A stretch of DNA of 64,000 nucleotides from Algorimicrobium sediminis (GCF_042684585.1 NZ_JBHULS010000004.1:62001-126000); one strand, 5' to 3'; numbered from the stretch's first letter, positions 26,557 through 35,473 are shown. Notes: generated by a model from the letters alone, not told the origin. Numbers and translations: made by a program.

Positions 26557-28104
26557 TTAAAAATCGGTGTTTTGATATGCTCCAGCATCCGGAGACGCGG
26601 TTCTGTTTATTCCCAAAATATCATTAGGTACGGCATCCGAAAATATATTAGGGCCAATGGCTGTAGCACCAGAATTTGGACTAATAAGTAGTTCGTTTTT
26701 AGCCGTGTTTTTAAAAACAGGTGCTTCGTTAAAACGCGTGCTTTCGTATAAATCGGTATTGTTAAAGTTGTAATTACCACCCGTAAAATTGCCATTTGGG
26801 TCGTTAAAGCGCACTAACGAATTGGTAAACTTAAAATTAAAGGTGTTGTTAGGATCTGCTTCCTCGTCTAAAACAAATTCAATATCGTCATTACCATATA
26901 CAATACAATTATTAAAGTTAGCTTCCGTTAAATTGAAAAGGAATAGCGCATCTTCAGTTTCCCGATAATTATTTAGTAATAAGGAAGGGAACTGTCTGAA
27001 ACTATTATTCCAATAGTTAGCAATGGTGCAATGTGTGAAATTGTATTTACCACCTTCTGTTCCGGCAAATGAGGATTGCCCCGAATTATTAATAACCACG
27101 TTTTCTGCAGTAATGGATGTATTTCGCCCTAAAATGCCAAAATTACTACTATTGTAAATTTGCGAGTTGTTAAGGGTAAGCTTGGCATTGGGTGCATCTG
27201 CATTGCTATCGCTTAAAATACCAACACTAGCATTTTTTATAGTTGCATAATTAATTTGGTTGTTTAGGCTACCCTGAAATAGCCATATTGTTCCCCATTG
27301 TCCAGGAACATCACTAAAATCTGGTTCTAATCTGTCGCCTTCAAAAATAACTTCGTTTTCTAATAAATCAGGATCACTACTAAAAGCACCATTTACCACC
27401 AACGAGGCGCCTTCAGAAACCAGTAATCCGGAGTTGGCATGAAAATGAATGCGTGCTCCCGCTTCAATGGTTAGGATTTCGCCATTTGGAACAGCCGCAT
27501 AACCATAAACTACATAAGGTTTTTGGTTGGTAAAAGTGAGCTCGTCTGGCATTAAATAACGGCCTTGAATATCTGTTTCTACTTGCTCGCCTCCAATATT
27601 TAGTGTGAGGGTTTCAATTAAACCTGTACTAGCGTCTCTGTCTGGGTAAATAAAAACAGCGTCTTTAACTAATGTTACTAAATCTACATTTTGTTGCGTA
27701 CTACCCGAGTCAAAAATGATTTTATCGGTGTAAAGAAACTCACCTGCGTTAGGTAGATTGTTTATATCAATGGTAGTTTCAATAAATACAAACATACTGT
27801 CTTTGGCTAAAATTTCTACATCTTGAAACGTTTTACCGGGCATTCCGTCTACATTTAAGCGGTATTCAGAATCATTTCCGGCAGCCAACCTAATACTTGG
27901 AACGCGAATATCTGTATTGCTACGGTTGTATACTTTTAAGCTGTAGGTACTAGAACCTATGTTGGTAAAAACCGTATCCAAATATACGGTATCCTTGGAG
28001 AATTCTAAATTTCCGGTGCTTGGTGAAAACTCTAAATCGTTGCGACAAGAGCTCCAAAGCATTAAAAAACCAATACAAAAAAGAAAGGAAATGATGCGAT
28101 TCAT
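26557..28104 (-). CDS. Lipoprotein with Ig-like N-terminus and right-handed beta-helix
   Basis: The 515 residues have a lipoprotein signal (LWSSC, C20). The region 30-115 looks like an immunoglobulin-type domain (FSKDTVYLDTVFTNIGSSTYSLKVYN). From about 190 the protein shows short recurring strands with Asn ladders (NYATIKNASVGI, KLTLNNSQIYNSS, ITAENVVINNSG, NFTHCTIANYWNNS), the pattern of a parallel beta-helix. The C-terminus GAYQNTDF is also typical of such proteins. It is probably a surface protein that binds or cleaves a polysaccharide, but no catalytic residues can be named. Confidence 0.85.
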   Translation of the reverse strand: MNRIISFLFCIGFLMLWSSCRNDLEFSPSTGNLEFSKDTVYLDTVFTNIGSSTYSLKVYNRSNTDIRVPSIRLAAGNDSEYRLNVDGMPGKTFQDVEILAKDSMFVFIETTIDINNLPNAGEFLYTDKIIFDSGSTQQNVDLVTLVKDAVFIYPDRDASTGLIETLTLNIGGEQVETDIQGRYLMPDELTFTNQKPYVVYGYAAVPNGEILTIEAGARIHFHANSGLLVSEGASLVVNGAFSSDPDLLENEVIFEGDRLEPDFSDVPGQWGTIWLFQGSLNNQINYATIKNASVGILSDSNADAPNAKLTLNNSQIYNSSNFGILGRNTSITAENVVINNSGQSSFAGTEGGKYNFTHCTIANYWNNSFRQFPSLLLNNYRETEDALFLFNLTEANFNNCIVYGNDDIEFVLDEEADPNNTFNFKFTNSLVRFNDPNGNFTGGNYNFNNTDLYESTRFNEAPVFKNTAKNELLISPNSGATAIGPNIFSDAVPNDILGINRTASPDAGAYQNTDF

Positions 28105-28215
28105 GAGAGTTAAGTATTTAGCATGGGCGCCGTTATAATTTGGCAGCCTTTTGTGTTGTGCGACTTGTATATGTTAGTTGGTTGTGTGCCGTATAGCATA
28201 TACCTTCCAGATGCT

Positions 28216-28223
28216 CAAAAATA
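28216..28223 (-). promoter_or_regulatory. Putative -7 element of the beta-helix lipoprotein gene
   Basis: The minus strand reads TATTTTTG about 110 nt upstream of the ATG at 28104. No nearer element was seen, so a long leader is implied. Confidence 0.3.
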
Positions 28224-28262
28224 TAACTTTTGCTTTTATGATTTTGTATGAATTTACTAAAA

Positions 28263-28646
28263 TTATAAAAATATGGCTTTTATATCTGGTGTTATCCTGG
28301 TTGGACGCATGGGGTTTCCCGCCATAAGGCACCACTTGGTTTCAGACTTTGCAAGCAATACGTTGTTTTTTAAAATTTCTACAACGCGGGTGCATGTTAC
28401 ACCTTTAGCTTCTGGCACATAGGTTTTTAAGGTGATTTCGTCGTTTAAAAAAGCGGGCTTTTTATAACTTATTTGGTGTTCTAACATAATCCAAAAATAG
28501 AAATCGGTTATGGTGTTAGGTGCCTTGGAAAACCAATGCATTTTTGCAACATCTTCTACCCACTGCACGTAACGCACGTTATTTACATGGTTTAGGTTGT
28601 CTAAATCCGTTTCGGTAACGTGGATTGTGGTGGTAAATGTTTGCAT
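28263..28646 (-). CDS. Acyl-CoA thioesterase, hotdog fold
   Basis: This 127-residue protein has the 4-hydroxybenzoyl-CoA thioesterase pattern TETDLDNLNHVNNVRYVQWVEDV, in which the Asp/Asn-His segment is the active-site loop, followed by a long hotdog helix and strands (EHQISYKKPAFLNDEITLKTYV). It should hydrolyse acyl-CoA; chain-length preference is unknown. It is 52 nt downstream of the glutaminyl cyclase gene on the same strand and may share its transcript. Confidence 0.9.
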   Translation of the reverse strand: MQTFTTTIHVTETDLDNLNHVNNVRYVQWVEDVAKMHWFSKAPNTITDFYFWIMLEHQISYKKPAFLNDEITLKTYVPEAKGVTCTRVVEILKNNVLLAKSETKWCLMAGNPMRPTRITPDIKAIFL

Positions 28647-28698
28647 GATATATGTTTCAATTAAATACTGGTGGTACGGGAACGCTGCATGCGTTTGC

Positions 28699-29733
28699 TT
28701 ATTTTTCGGTTATTTTTACCTCAAAAAGTTTGTCCCAGTATTTGCCTGTTACAAATAATGTTTCTGTATCAGGATTGTATGCAATACCATTTAATACATC
28801 CAGTTTGGGGTGTTTTGTAACGCGTTTTTGCAAGGATGTAAAGTCTATGACTCCTTCTACGGCACCATTTTCAGGATTAATAATAGCCACCCCATTTTTG
28901 TTCCACCTATTGGCATAAATTTTTCCATTTACCCATTCTAGTTCATTCAATTCAACTACCTTGCCTTTATTATGATAAGCTTGTATATAACCTTCCTCTG
29001 CCAGTGTTTCTGGATTTAAGGTCCATATTTTTTCGGTGCCGTCGCTCTTATACAATTGCTTACCATCATTACAGATGCCCCAACCCTCGACGCTTTCACC
29101 GTATTTAAAACTACCCGTTTTTTCAAAAGTAGCCACATCGTACACAAAACCAGTACCTCTTTTCCAGGTTAGTTGGTATATGCTGTTGTTAAGAATGGTA
29201 ATACCTTCGCCAAAATATTCTTGTGGTAAATTGATGTTTTTAAGTACTTGGCCTGTTTTGTAATCTACCTGGCGCAATTTGGAACCTCCGTACTGGCCGG
29301 TACCTTCATATAACATGCCGTTATAAAATTCCAATCCTTGGGTGTAAGAACTTGGGTCGTGTGGATATTCGTTAATCAGGGTGTATGTGTAAATTTTTGG
29401 TGTTTCGTTATTTAAAATAGTAATTGATTTGGATACGCTAGCGGTTTCCCCATTTAGGCTAAAAGAAGCACTTAGGGTATGAATACCCAACTTAATTGAA
29501 TGTAATGGAACAAGCGTGGACACTTCGTTATCGTTTAAGCGAAACGTAACATTGCTTAATGGATGGTTTTTAGGGTTAGAAATAGCTAGTTTTAAGGTGT
29601 CGCCAAGCGAAAATGCCTCGTTTTTAGCGTTAGTTTGAATAGAAATTTCTTTTTTTACGTCATTTATATTTGTTCCGCAGGAAACTACAAATAGCGATAA
29701 AATTATGAGCGTAAGCCACTTATAAAAGGTCAT
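28699..29733 (-). CDS. Glutaminyl-peptide cyclotransferase (beta-propeller type), lipoprotein
   Basis: This enzyme converts N-terminal glutamine of secreted peptides to pyroglutamate. The 344 residues have a lipoprotein signal (VVSCG, C19), an N-terminal beta domain (about 25-105), and the glutamine cyclotransferase propeller with the family signature YPHDPSSYTQGLEFYNGMLYEGTGQYGGS in two pieces (residues about 123-151), LPQEYFGEGI and NELEWVNGKIYANRW. Bacteroidota export many proteins whose mature N-terminus is Gln, which fits this envelope enzyme. Confidence 0.93.
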   Translation of the reverse strand: MTFYKWLTLIILSLFVVSCGTNINDVKKEISIQTNAKNEAFSLGDTLKLAISNPKNHPLSNVTFRLNDNEVSTLVPLHSIKLGIHTLSASFSLNGETASVSKSITILNNETPKIYTYTLINEYPHDPSSYTQGLEFYNGMLYEGTGQYGGSKLRQVDYKTGQVLKNINLPQEYFGEGITILNNSIYQLTWKRGTGFVYDVATFEKTGSFKYGESVEGWGICNDGKQLYKSDGTEKIWTLNPETLAEEGYIQAYHNKGKVVELNELEWVNGKIYANRWNKNGVAIINPENGAVEGVIDFTSLQKRVTKHPKLDVLNGIAYNPDTETLFVTGKYWDKLFEVKITEK

Positions 29734-29787
29734 GATATTGAATTTATGCTAGGCAAGATATTTATTAAAATTCAGTATAAAAAATCA

Positions 29788-29817
29788 TTGTGAAAAATTT
29801 AAAAGATTGTATCTTTG
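29788..29817 (+). promoter_or_regulatory. Promoter of the SRP RNA gene
   Basis: TTG (29788-29790) and TATCTTTG (29810-29817), with a 19-nt spacer, match the Bacteroidota sigma consensus and place transcription at about 29821, the start of the RNA. Confidence 0.65.
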
Positions 29818-29820
29818 CAG

Positions 29821-29918
29821 TGGGCAAGTCCTACACAACCAGCTCCTGTTGAATCCTCCAGGGCGGGAACGCAGCAAAGGTAGATGGTCGTAGCGGTGTG
29901 ATGTAGGTAGCTTGCCTT
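29821..29918 (+). ncRNA. ffs: Signal recognition particle RNA (4.5S-type, small)
   Basis: The RNA pairs SRP protein Ffh with its receptor for co-translational targeting. The terminal helix pairs GGGCAAG (about 29822-29828) with CUUGCC (29911-29916). The apical domain-IV region CTCCAGGGCGGGAACGCAGC and AAAGGTAGATG carries the conserved internal loop and GNRA-type tetraloop region (GGAA) of bacterial SRP RNA. A T-run follows directly, and a further strong hairpin lies 50 nt downstream. End positions are accurate to a few bases. Confidence 0.93.
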
Positions 29919-29967
29919 TTTTTGTGCCTTTTTATATCCTATACAACGAAAGGATTTTTATGATAAC

Positions 29968-30008
29968 AAAGATTTGTAAACTGCTGTTTGCAAATCTTTT
30001 TCTTTTTG
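29968..30008 (+). terminator. Terminator downstream of the SRP RNA gene
   Basis: AAAGATTTG-T-AAAC (29968-29981) pairs with GTTT-G-CAAATCTTT (29986-29999), a 14-bp stem with one U.G pair and loop TGCT, followed by TTCTTTTTG. Confidence 0.8.
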
Positions 30009-30031
30009 TAGCTATTCCCAATTTTCATCCT

Positions 30032-30039
30032 TAATTTTG
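30032..30039 (+). promoter_or_regulatory. Putative -7 element of the SDR gene
   Basis: TAATTTTG matches TAnnTTTG, 31 nt upstream of the ATG at 30071. Confidence 0.5.
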
Positions 30040-30070
30040 GCGACCAAACAGATAAAGAAAATTTTAAAGC

Positions 30071-30874
30071 ATGTCTAAAGTTATTTTAATTACTGGTGGC
30101 TCCTCGGGAATTGGTAAGTCGGTAGGAAATTTTTTAACCAAAAAAGGCTATACCGTTTTTGGTACCAGCCGTTTTCCAGAAAAATACCCGCAAAGTAATT
30201 TTCCTATAATCCGAATGGATGTTACCAAACCCAATTCTGTTACCGAGGCAGTAGCCAGTGTCATAGAAAAAGCAGGTAGGTTGGATGTGCTTATTAATAA
30301 CGCCGGTGTTGGTATAACTGGCCCTATTGAAGAATTGCCTGATAGTGAAATTCAAAAGAATTTTGAAACTAATTTTTTCGGACCCATTCGGGTTATAAAA
30401 GCAGTGTTACCCGTAATGCGGGAACAACAAGCTGGTTTAATTATTAATGTTACCTCTATTGCAGGTTATATGGGTTTGCCTTACAGGGGTATATATTCGG
30501 CTAGTAAAGGCGCATTAGAGTTGTTAACCGAAGCGTTTAGAATGGAAATAAGCAATTTTAACATAGCCATGACAAACGTGGCGCCAGGCGATTTTGCCAC
30601 CAACATTGCATCTGGCCGTTACCATGCACCGGTTCTGGAAAATTCGCCCTATAAACAGGCTTATGGTAATACCTTAAAGCTTATGGATACGCACGTAAAT
30701 CAAGGTAAAGATCCCCTGGAAATGGCCAAGGCTATTTATAAAATTATAAACACCCCAAAGCCTAAAGTGCATTATAAAGTAGGGGAATTTATGCAGAAGT
30801 TTTCGGTTGTTTTAAAACGTGTTTTACCGGATAAAGTTTATGAAAAACTGTTAATGAACCATTATAAATTGTAA
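30071..30874 (+). CDS. Short-chain dehydrogenase/reductase
   Basis: The 267 residues are a classical SDR: cofactor motif TGGSSGIGKSVG (8-19), NNAG (76-79), catalytic S129, Y142 and K146 (YSASK), and APGDF after them. The basic residue in GTSRFP after beta-2 suggests NADP(H). The substrate is not evident; the C-terminal extension (FMQKFSVVLKRVLPDKVYEKLL) is typical of SDRs acting on lipid-like or steroid-like substrates. The next gene starts 89 nt downstream on the same strand. Confidence 0.93.
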   Translation: MSKVILITGGSSGIGKSVGNFLTKKGYTVFGTSRFPEKYPQSNFPIIRMDVTKPNSVTEAVASVIEKAGRLDVLINNAGVGITGPIEELPDSEIQKNFETNFFGPIRVIKAVLPVMREQQAGLIINVTSIAGYMGLPYRGIYSASKGALELLTEAFRMEISNFNIAMTNVAPGDFATNIASGRYHAPVLENSPYKQAYGNTLKLMDTHVNQGKDPLEMAKAIYKIINTPKPKVHYKVGEFMQKFSVVLKRVLPDKVYEKLLMNHYKL

Positions 30875-30963
30875 TTTTACCGCAATATACAGGTGTCCAT
30901 ATAGTGGCACAAAATTTAACTTAACAAAGTCTGTGTTAGCAGATAAAACATAAATATGTACTT

Positions 30964-31617
30964 ATGAAATTTTTTATTGATACCGCTAATTTAAGTCAAA
31001 TTCGCGAAGCGCAAGACATGGGCGTTTTAGATGGCGTTACAACCAACCCGTCCTTAATGGCAAAAGAAGGCATTACCGGACACGATAACATTATGAAGCA
31101 CTACGTCGATATTTGTAATATTGTGGATGGCGATGTTAGTGCCGAGGTTATTGCTACGGATTATGAGGGCATGATTAGAGAGGGCGAAGCATTAGCCGAT
31201 TTACACGAACAAATAGTTGTGAAGCTACCCATGATTAAGGAAGGCGTTAAGGCGTGTAAATACTTTTCCGATAAAGGCATCAAAACAAACGTAACCTTGG
31301 TGTTCTCCCCAGGACAGGCACTTTTAGCTGCTAAGGCCGGAGCTACCTATGTTTCGCCGTTTATTGGTCGTTTAGACGATATCTCTACAGACGGGTTAAA
31401 TTTAATAGCCGAAATTCGTCATATTTACGATAATTATAATTTCCAAACCGAAATTTTAGCTGCTTCCGTGCGTCATACCATGCATATTATAGATTGCGCC
31501 AAGCTTGGAGCCGATGTTATGACAGGACCACTAAGCGCTATAGATGGCTTATTAAAACATCCATTAACAGATATAGGTTTGGCTAAATTTTTAGAAGATT
31601 TTAAAAAAGGTAACTAA
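30964..31617 (+). CDS. fsa: Fructose-6-phosphate aldolase / transaldolase-like protein
   Basis: The 217-residue protein is a short transaldolase-family TIM barrel: FFIDTANLSQIREA, GVTTNPSLMAKEG, the Schiff-base lysine K87 in QIVVKLPM, NVTLVFSPGQALLAAKAGATYVSPFIGR (split across about 108-135) and ILAASVRHTMHI. It is of the size of Fsa/TalC rather than TalB, so it may act as transaldolase or as fructose-6-phosphate aldolase; the two are not separable by eye. A strong terminator follows. Confidence 0.94.
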   Translation: MKFFIDTANLSQIREAQDMGVLDGVTTNPSLMAKEGITGHDNIMKHYVDICNIVDGDVSAEVIATDYEGMIREGEALADLHEQIVVKLPMIKEGVKACKYFSDKGIKTNVTLVFSPGQALLAAKAGATYVSPFIGRLDDISTDGLNLIAEIRHIYDNYNFQTEILAASVRHTMHIIDCAKLGADVMTGPLSAIDGLLKHPLTDIGLAKFLEDFKKGN

Positions 31618-31644
31618 CTTTAATAGACAGTTTCCTAACTAACT

Positions 31645-31680
31645 AAAAAAGTTCCAAACCAAACGGTTTGGAACTTTTTT
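31645..31680 (+). terminator. Terminator after fsa
   Basis: A perfect 16-bp stem (AAAAAAGTTCCAAACC / GGTTTGGAACTTTTTT) with loop AAAC, the strongest hairpin in the window. Confidence 0.95.
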
Positions 31681-31779
31681 AGTCTAAAATATATTCTTGT
31701 TTTTATGTTAGGTGTGTAACCCAACGCCAAAAGTGGTGCAGCTAAAACTGCTTAACACTAGGCTTCCTGATACTGTAAA

Positions 31780-33225
31780 CTATTGGTTTAAAAGTCCCAG
31801 AAGTTCTTCTTCAAAAAGTATGGAAAACATGTTGGTATGGGCATTCACGATTTTACCATTTTTATCCACAATCATGACCTTATTAATAGGCGATATAGCC
31901 AATTTTTGCTTGGCCAATTCTGGGTTTTTAAAAATGAATTCATCATTTTTAGCATAACTGTATTGCGAAATAAGTTGCTTCCAGTTAGCATAATCCTTGC
32001 TTGATGCGTTTATGGCAATAAAATTAATTTCTGGATATTTTATTTTAAGCTCTTGCGCTTTTCGGTGGCTATCGTTATGCGATCGGTAAACGGAGGACCA
32101 AAAATAAATAACTGTAGGTTTGTTAATAACGTTATTTAATGCCAACTCATTGTTGTTGTAATCTATAATGCTAATGGCTGGTAATGGCGAACCCGGTTTT
32201 AAGTTTTTTAACGCGTTTACCATATTGGTAACGTAGCGGGTGTTTTTCTTATTATTGGTTTTGGCAGTGTAAGAATTTAAAATTTGATCGTATTCGTTAA
32301 TGTTTTTACTATGACTAATAAATTCAATAGCTGTTTGTGCTAAAAGAGAGTTTTTTAGCGAGTCGCTAACAACCAAACTATCAATTAAATTTAATTTTAT
32401 CAGGTTGTAGTTTAATGATTTTATATTGAAAACGGTATCGTCCGATTTTTTAAAATGTTCTAAAAGGGCAATATTTTCAAAATGGTGTTTCAAAAACGAG
32501 TAGTATGGGAAGTAATCCATTAACTCGCAGTAATTGTAATTAATGTCTTTGCGGTAATTGTAGAAATCTGGCGGCAGCGATTCAAAATTAGCACGTTCCG
32601 ATTTGCTGTAATTTACAAACGGATATACTTCTTTACTTAAATAATAATCGTAATTAATATTACCTTTTACCAAATTTAAAAAAGTAGCGGTGGACGGGTT
32701 TTTGTCGTTAAACGCCTTTAATTGGTTTAATTTATAGTCTCTTATAGAATCCAAACGACGTTCAAATTCTTTAGGCGGCAGTTGGCTGTAACCTAAAATA
32801 GTTTTATCCTCTTTTTCGCCATCCAAAAATAAATTAATGAGGTAGTTATTTTTTTTGGCACCACGCCCGGTATAAACTAACGATTCATCAAACTCCAACG
32901 TGTTTAAACGAAACAACAAACTGTCTTGTGGCTCTAACAAAACCATTTGGTATTCCAAGCCTTCCGAAGCCCATAAACGAAACGTATAAAGGCCACGTTC
33001 TACACGGTCTATTTTGTACAGAAATCGGTTGTTTTCATCCAGTGTTAGGGTGTCTAAAATGGTTTCGCCTTTAGAAAGAATTACAAATTTAGACTTCGGG
33101 TTAACTACCTCGCCACCAAAGTAGGCAGAGCCATCTGCTGTGGTGGTGTCCGACTGGCAAGATACCAAAACAATAGTAGCAACAAATAAAGCAAAAATAT
33201 GGTTTAATGCATTCATGGTTTTCAT
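31780..33225 (-). CDS. TlpA-like thioredoxin-fold lipoprotein lacking the CXXC site
   Basis: The 481 residues have a lipoprotein signal (VLVSC) and a DUF4369-like N-terminal beta domain (about 30-120). A long helical middle part follows (about 125-345), then a C-terminal thioredoxin-like domain (about 350-481). In TlpA/ResA relatives the strand FWATW is followed by CxxC; here FWSSV is followed by Y380-R-S-H383, so both redox cysteines are replaced. The cis-Pro region (KLAISPINKVMIVDKNGKIV) is kept. It is unlikely to be a disulfide oxidoreductase and may instead bind a ligand or protein. Confidence 0.87.
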   Translation of the reverse strand: MKTMNALNHIFALFVATIVLVSCQSDTTTADGSAYFGGEVVNPKSKFVILSKGETILDTLTLDENNRFLYKIDRVERGLYTFRLWASEGLEYQMVLLEPQDSLLFRLNTLEFDESLVYTGRGAKKNNYLINLFLDGEKEDKTILGYSQLPPKEFERRLDSIRDYKLNQLKAFNDKNPSTATFLNLVKGNINYDYYLSKEVYPFVNYSKSERANFESLPPDFYNYRKDINYNYCELMDYFPYYSFLKHHFENIALLEHFKKSDDTVFNIKSLNYNLIKLNLIDSLVVSDSLKNSLLAQTAIEFISHSKNINEYDQILNSYTAKTNNKKNTRYVTNMVNALKNLKPGSPLPAISIIDYNNNELALNNVINKPTVIYFWSSVYRSHNDSHRKAQELKIKYPEINFIAINASSKDYANWKQLISQYSYAKNDEFIFKNPELAKQKLAISPINKVMIVDKNGKIVNAHTNMFSILFEEELLGLLNQ

Positions 33226-33251
33226 CTCAAGTAGGTGGTAGTCTGAAACAA

Positions 33252-33259
33252 CAAATGTA
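33252..33259 (-). promoter_or_regulatory. Putative -7 element of the TlpA-like gene
   Basis: The minus strand reads TACATTTG 26 nt upstream of the ATG at 33225; no convincing -33 element was found. Confidence 0.4.
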
Positions 33260-33342
33260 AAAGTTGTATGCGGTTCATGTTGTTAATACGTTGTTAAATA
33301 TTAATATACTTGGTTTCGCTTCTATTAATGGCCTGTTTTTCG

Positions 33343-33350
33343 TACTTTTG
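33343..33350 (+). promoter_or_regulatory. Putative -7 element of the ABC-F gene
   Basis: TACTTTTG matches TAnnTTTG, 19 nt upstream of the ATG at 33370. Confidence 0.5.
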
Positions 33351-33369
33351 CAAAAATTAAAAATTAAAC

Positions 33370-34998
33370 ATGTTATCAGTTTCAAATTTATCTGTTCAGT
33401 TTGGTAAGCGCGTACTTTTCGATGAGGTAAGTACCACCTTCAATAACGGAAATTGCTACGGCATTATTGGTGCCAATGGTGCTGGAAAATCCACTTTTTT
33501 AAAAATTTTATCGGGCAAACAGGAACCTACTTCAGGCCATGTTCACTTAGAGCCAGGCAAACGCATGTCTGTATTGGAACAAAATCATAACCTATACGAT
33601 GACAATACGGTTTTAGAAACGGTTATAAGAGGCAACCAACCACTGTTTAAACTTAAAACTGAAATTGATGCCTTGTATGCCGATTATACTGATGAAAATG
33701 CTGAAAAAATAGGCGAGCTTCAGGTGCTTTTTGAAGAAATGAACGGTTGGAATGCCGATAGCGACGCCGCAGCCATGTTGTCTAACTTGGGTATCGCAGA
33801 AGCTCATCATTATACCTTAATGAAAGATTTGGACGGCAAACAAAAAGTACGTGTTTTATTAGCGCAGGCTTTATTTGGTAATCCAGATGTGCTTATTATG
33901 GATGAGCCTACCAACGACCTTGACTATGAAACCATAGCTTGGTTAGAAAACTTTTTAGCCAATTATGAAAATTGTGTTATTGTCGTGTCGCACGACAGGC
34001 ACTTTTTAGATGCCGTTTGTACCCATATTTCCGATATCGATTTTGGAAAAATAAATCATTTTACGGGAAATTACACTTTTTGGTACGAATCCTCGCAGTT
34101 AGCAGCTAGGCAGCATGCACAACAAAATAAGAAGGCCGAGGAGAAAAAGAAAGAACTGGAAGAGTTTATTCGCAGGTTTTCTGCCAACGTAGCTAAAAGT
34201 AAGCAAGCTACCAGTAGAAAAAAAATGATTGATAAACTGAATATAAACGAGATTAGACGAACCAGCCGCCGCTATCCAGCCATTATTTTTGAGCGAGAGC
34301 GCGAAGCGGGCGATCAAATTTTAAATGTGCAAGGTCTTGAGGCGTCTATAGATGGCGAAATTTTATTCAGAAAAATAGATTTAAACTTGAATAAAGGAGA
34401 CAAAGTTGTCGTGTTTTCTAAAGACTCTCGGGCTACAACAGCTTTTTACGAAATTTTAAATGGCAATCAGCAAGCAGACGCCGGTAAATTTGACTGGGGT
34501 ATAACAACCACCCAAGCATATTTACCTCTAGATAATAGTGCATTTTTTGAAAACAATTTAACTCTGGTAGATTGGCTACGCCAGTACGCTAAAACTGAAG
34601 AAGAGCGTGAGGAAGTTTATATAAGAGGGTTTCTTGGTAAAATGATTTTTAGTGGCGAAGAGGCTCTAAAAAAATCCAATGTCCTATCTGGAGGTGAAAA
34701 AGTACGCTGCATGTTAAGTAGAATGATGATGATGCGTGCTAATGTACTTCAGTTGGACGAACCAACCAACCACCTAGATTTAGAGAGTATTACGGCGTTT
34801 AACAATTCGCTTAAAAACTTTAAAGGCACGGTGTTATTTACAACACATGATCATGAGTTTGCCCAAACAGTTGCAAATAGAGTGGTGGAGCTTACACCAA
34901 ACGGAATTATAGATAGGTACACTACTTTTGATGAATACATGCAAGACCCAAAAATTAAAGACATGCGCCAAAAAATGTATGCTGTAGAAACTGTTTAA
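33370..34998 (+). CDS. ABC-F family ATPase, YbiT-like
   Basis: The 542 residues form two ABC domains with no membrane segment, joined by a charged linker (about 245-305, rich in Lys/Glu) that in ABC-F proteins contacts the ribosome. ABC1 has Walker A GANGAGKS (34-41), Walker B LIMDEP (175-180) and H208, but its signature is DLDGKQK (153-159) instead of LSGGQ. ABC2 has LSGGE (439-443), Walker B LQLDEP and H493, but its Walker A position reads VVFSKDSRAT (348-357). One composite ATP site is thus complete and the other lost. Likely a translation factor; no antibiotic link is visible. Confidence 0.93.
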   Translation: MLSVSNLSVQFGKRVLFDEVSTTFNNGNCYGIIGANGAGKSTFLKILSGKQEPTSGHVHLEPGKRMSVLEQNHNLYDDNTVLETVIRGNQPLFKLKTEIDALYADYTDENAEKIGELQVLFEEMNGWNADSDAAAMLSNLGIAEAHHYTLMKDLDGKQKVRVLLAQALFGNPDVLIMDEPTNDLDYETIAWLENFLANYENCVIVVSHDRHFLDAVCTHISDIDFGKINHFTGNYTFWYESSQLAARQHAQQNKKAEEKKKELEEFIRRFSANVAKSKQATSRKKMIDKLNINEIRRTSRRYPAIIFEREREAGDQILNVQGLEASIDGEILFRKIDLNLNKGDKVVVFSKDSRATTAFYEILNGNQQADAGKFDWGITTTQAYLPLDNSAFFENNLTLVDWLRQYAKTEEEREEVYIRGFLGKMIFSGEEALKKSNVLSGGEKVRCMLSRMMMMRANVLQLDEPTNHLDLESITAFNNSLKNFKGTVLFTTHDHEFAQTVANRVVELTPNGIIDRYTTFDEYMQDPKIKDMRQKMYAVETV

Positions 34999-35015
34999 AA
35001 GACCAAAAAAAGCAT

Positions 35016-35053
35016 AAAAAAATCTCTAACGTAAAAAATTAGAGATTTTTTTT
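35016..35053. terminator. Bidirectional terminator after ABC-F gene
   Basis: A 14-bp stem (AAAAAAATCTCTAA / TTAGAGATTTTTTT) with a 9-nt loop lies between the ABC-F gene and the convergent DUF2007 gene. Confidence 0.9.
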
Positions 35054-35074
35054 GTTTCCGGATGTAGATTTTTA

Positions 35075-35311
35075 CTAATAAGAATCTAATTCGGAAGTAA
35101 CACTTTCCACAACCGGAATTGCCTCCGATAATTCATCGGCGTTAACATAAATATCTTGCGATCCAGACACGGCCGCTCCAAAACCTGCTAATCGGCCAGA
35201 TTCTGTTTCATCTTTTACAATGGCTGTAATACCTAAAGCATCTAATTTATCGACTATTAATTGTGCAATAATAAAACTACCTGTGTAAATTTTTTTGTAA
35301 TCGGATTCCAT
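35075..35311 (-). CDS. DUF2007 domain protein
   Basis: A 78-residue soluble protein with the DUF2007 (putative signal-transducing) pattern: a short strand, helix AQLIVDKLDALGI, strand TAIVKDE, glycine-rich loop GRLAGFGAAVSGSQDIYV and a final helix. The fold resembles PII-like ferredoxin-type alpha/beta proteins. Its function is unknown. It stands alone, convergent with the ABC-F gene. Confidence 0.85.
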   Translation of the reverse strand: MESDYKKIYTGSFIIAQLIVDKLDALGITAIVKDETESGRLAGFGAAVSGSQDIYVNADELSEAIPVVESVTSELDSY

Positions 35312-35473
35312 ACTATTAGGTCTTTAAATATGATATGTAAGATACGAATTAAGTAGTTAAATCGCTAATTTTTAGGTTTTAATTACATCTATACCGTAAC
35401 TAATAGCATTTTAATTTTTCCATTATTTAAGATAATAATATGGGTATTTCCAAATAAAATCATTTTATATAAG

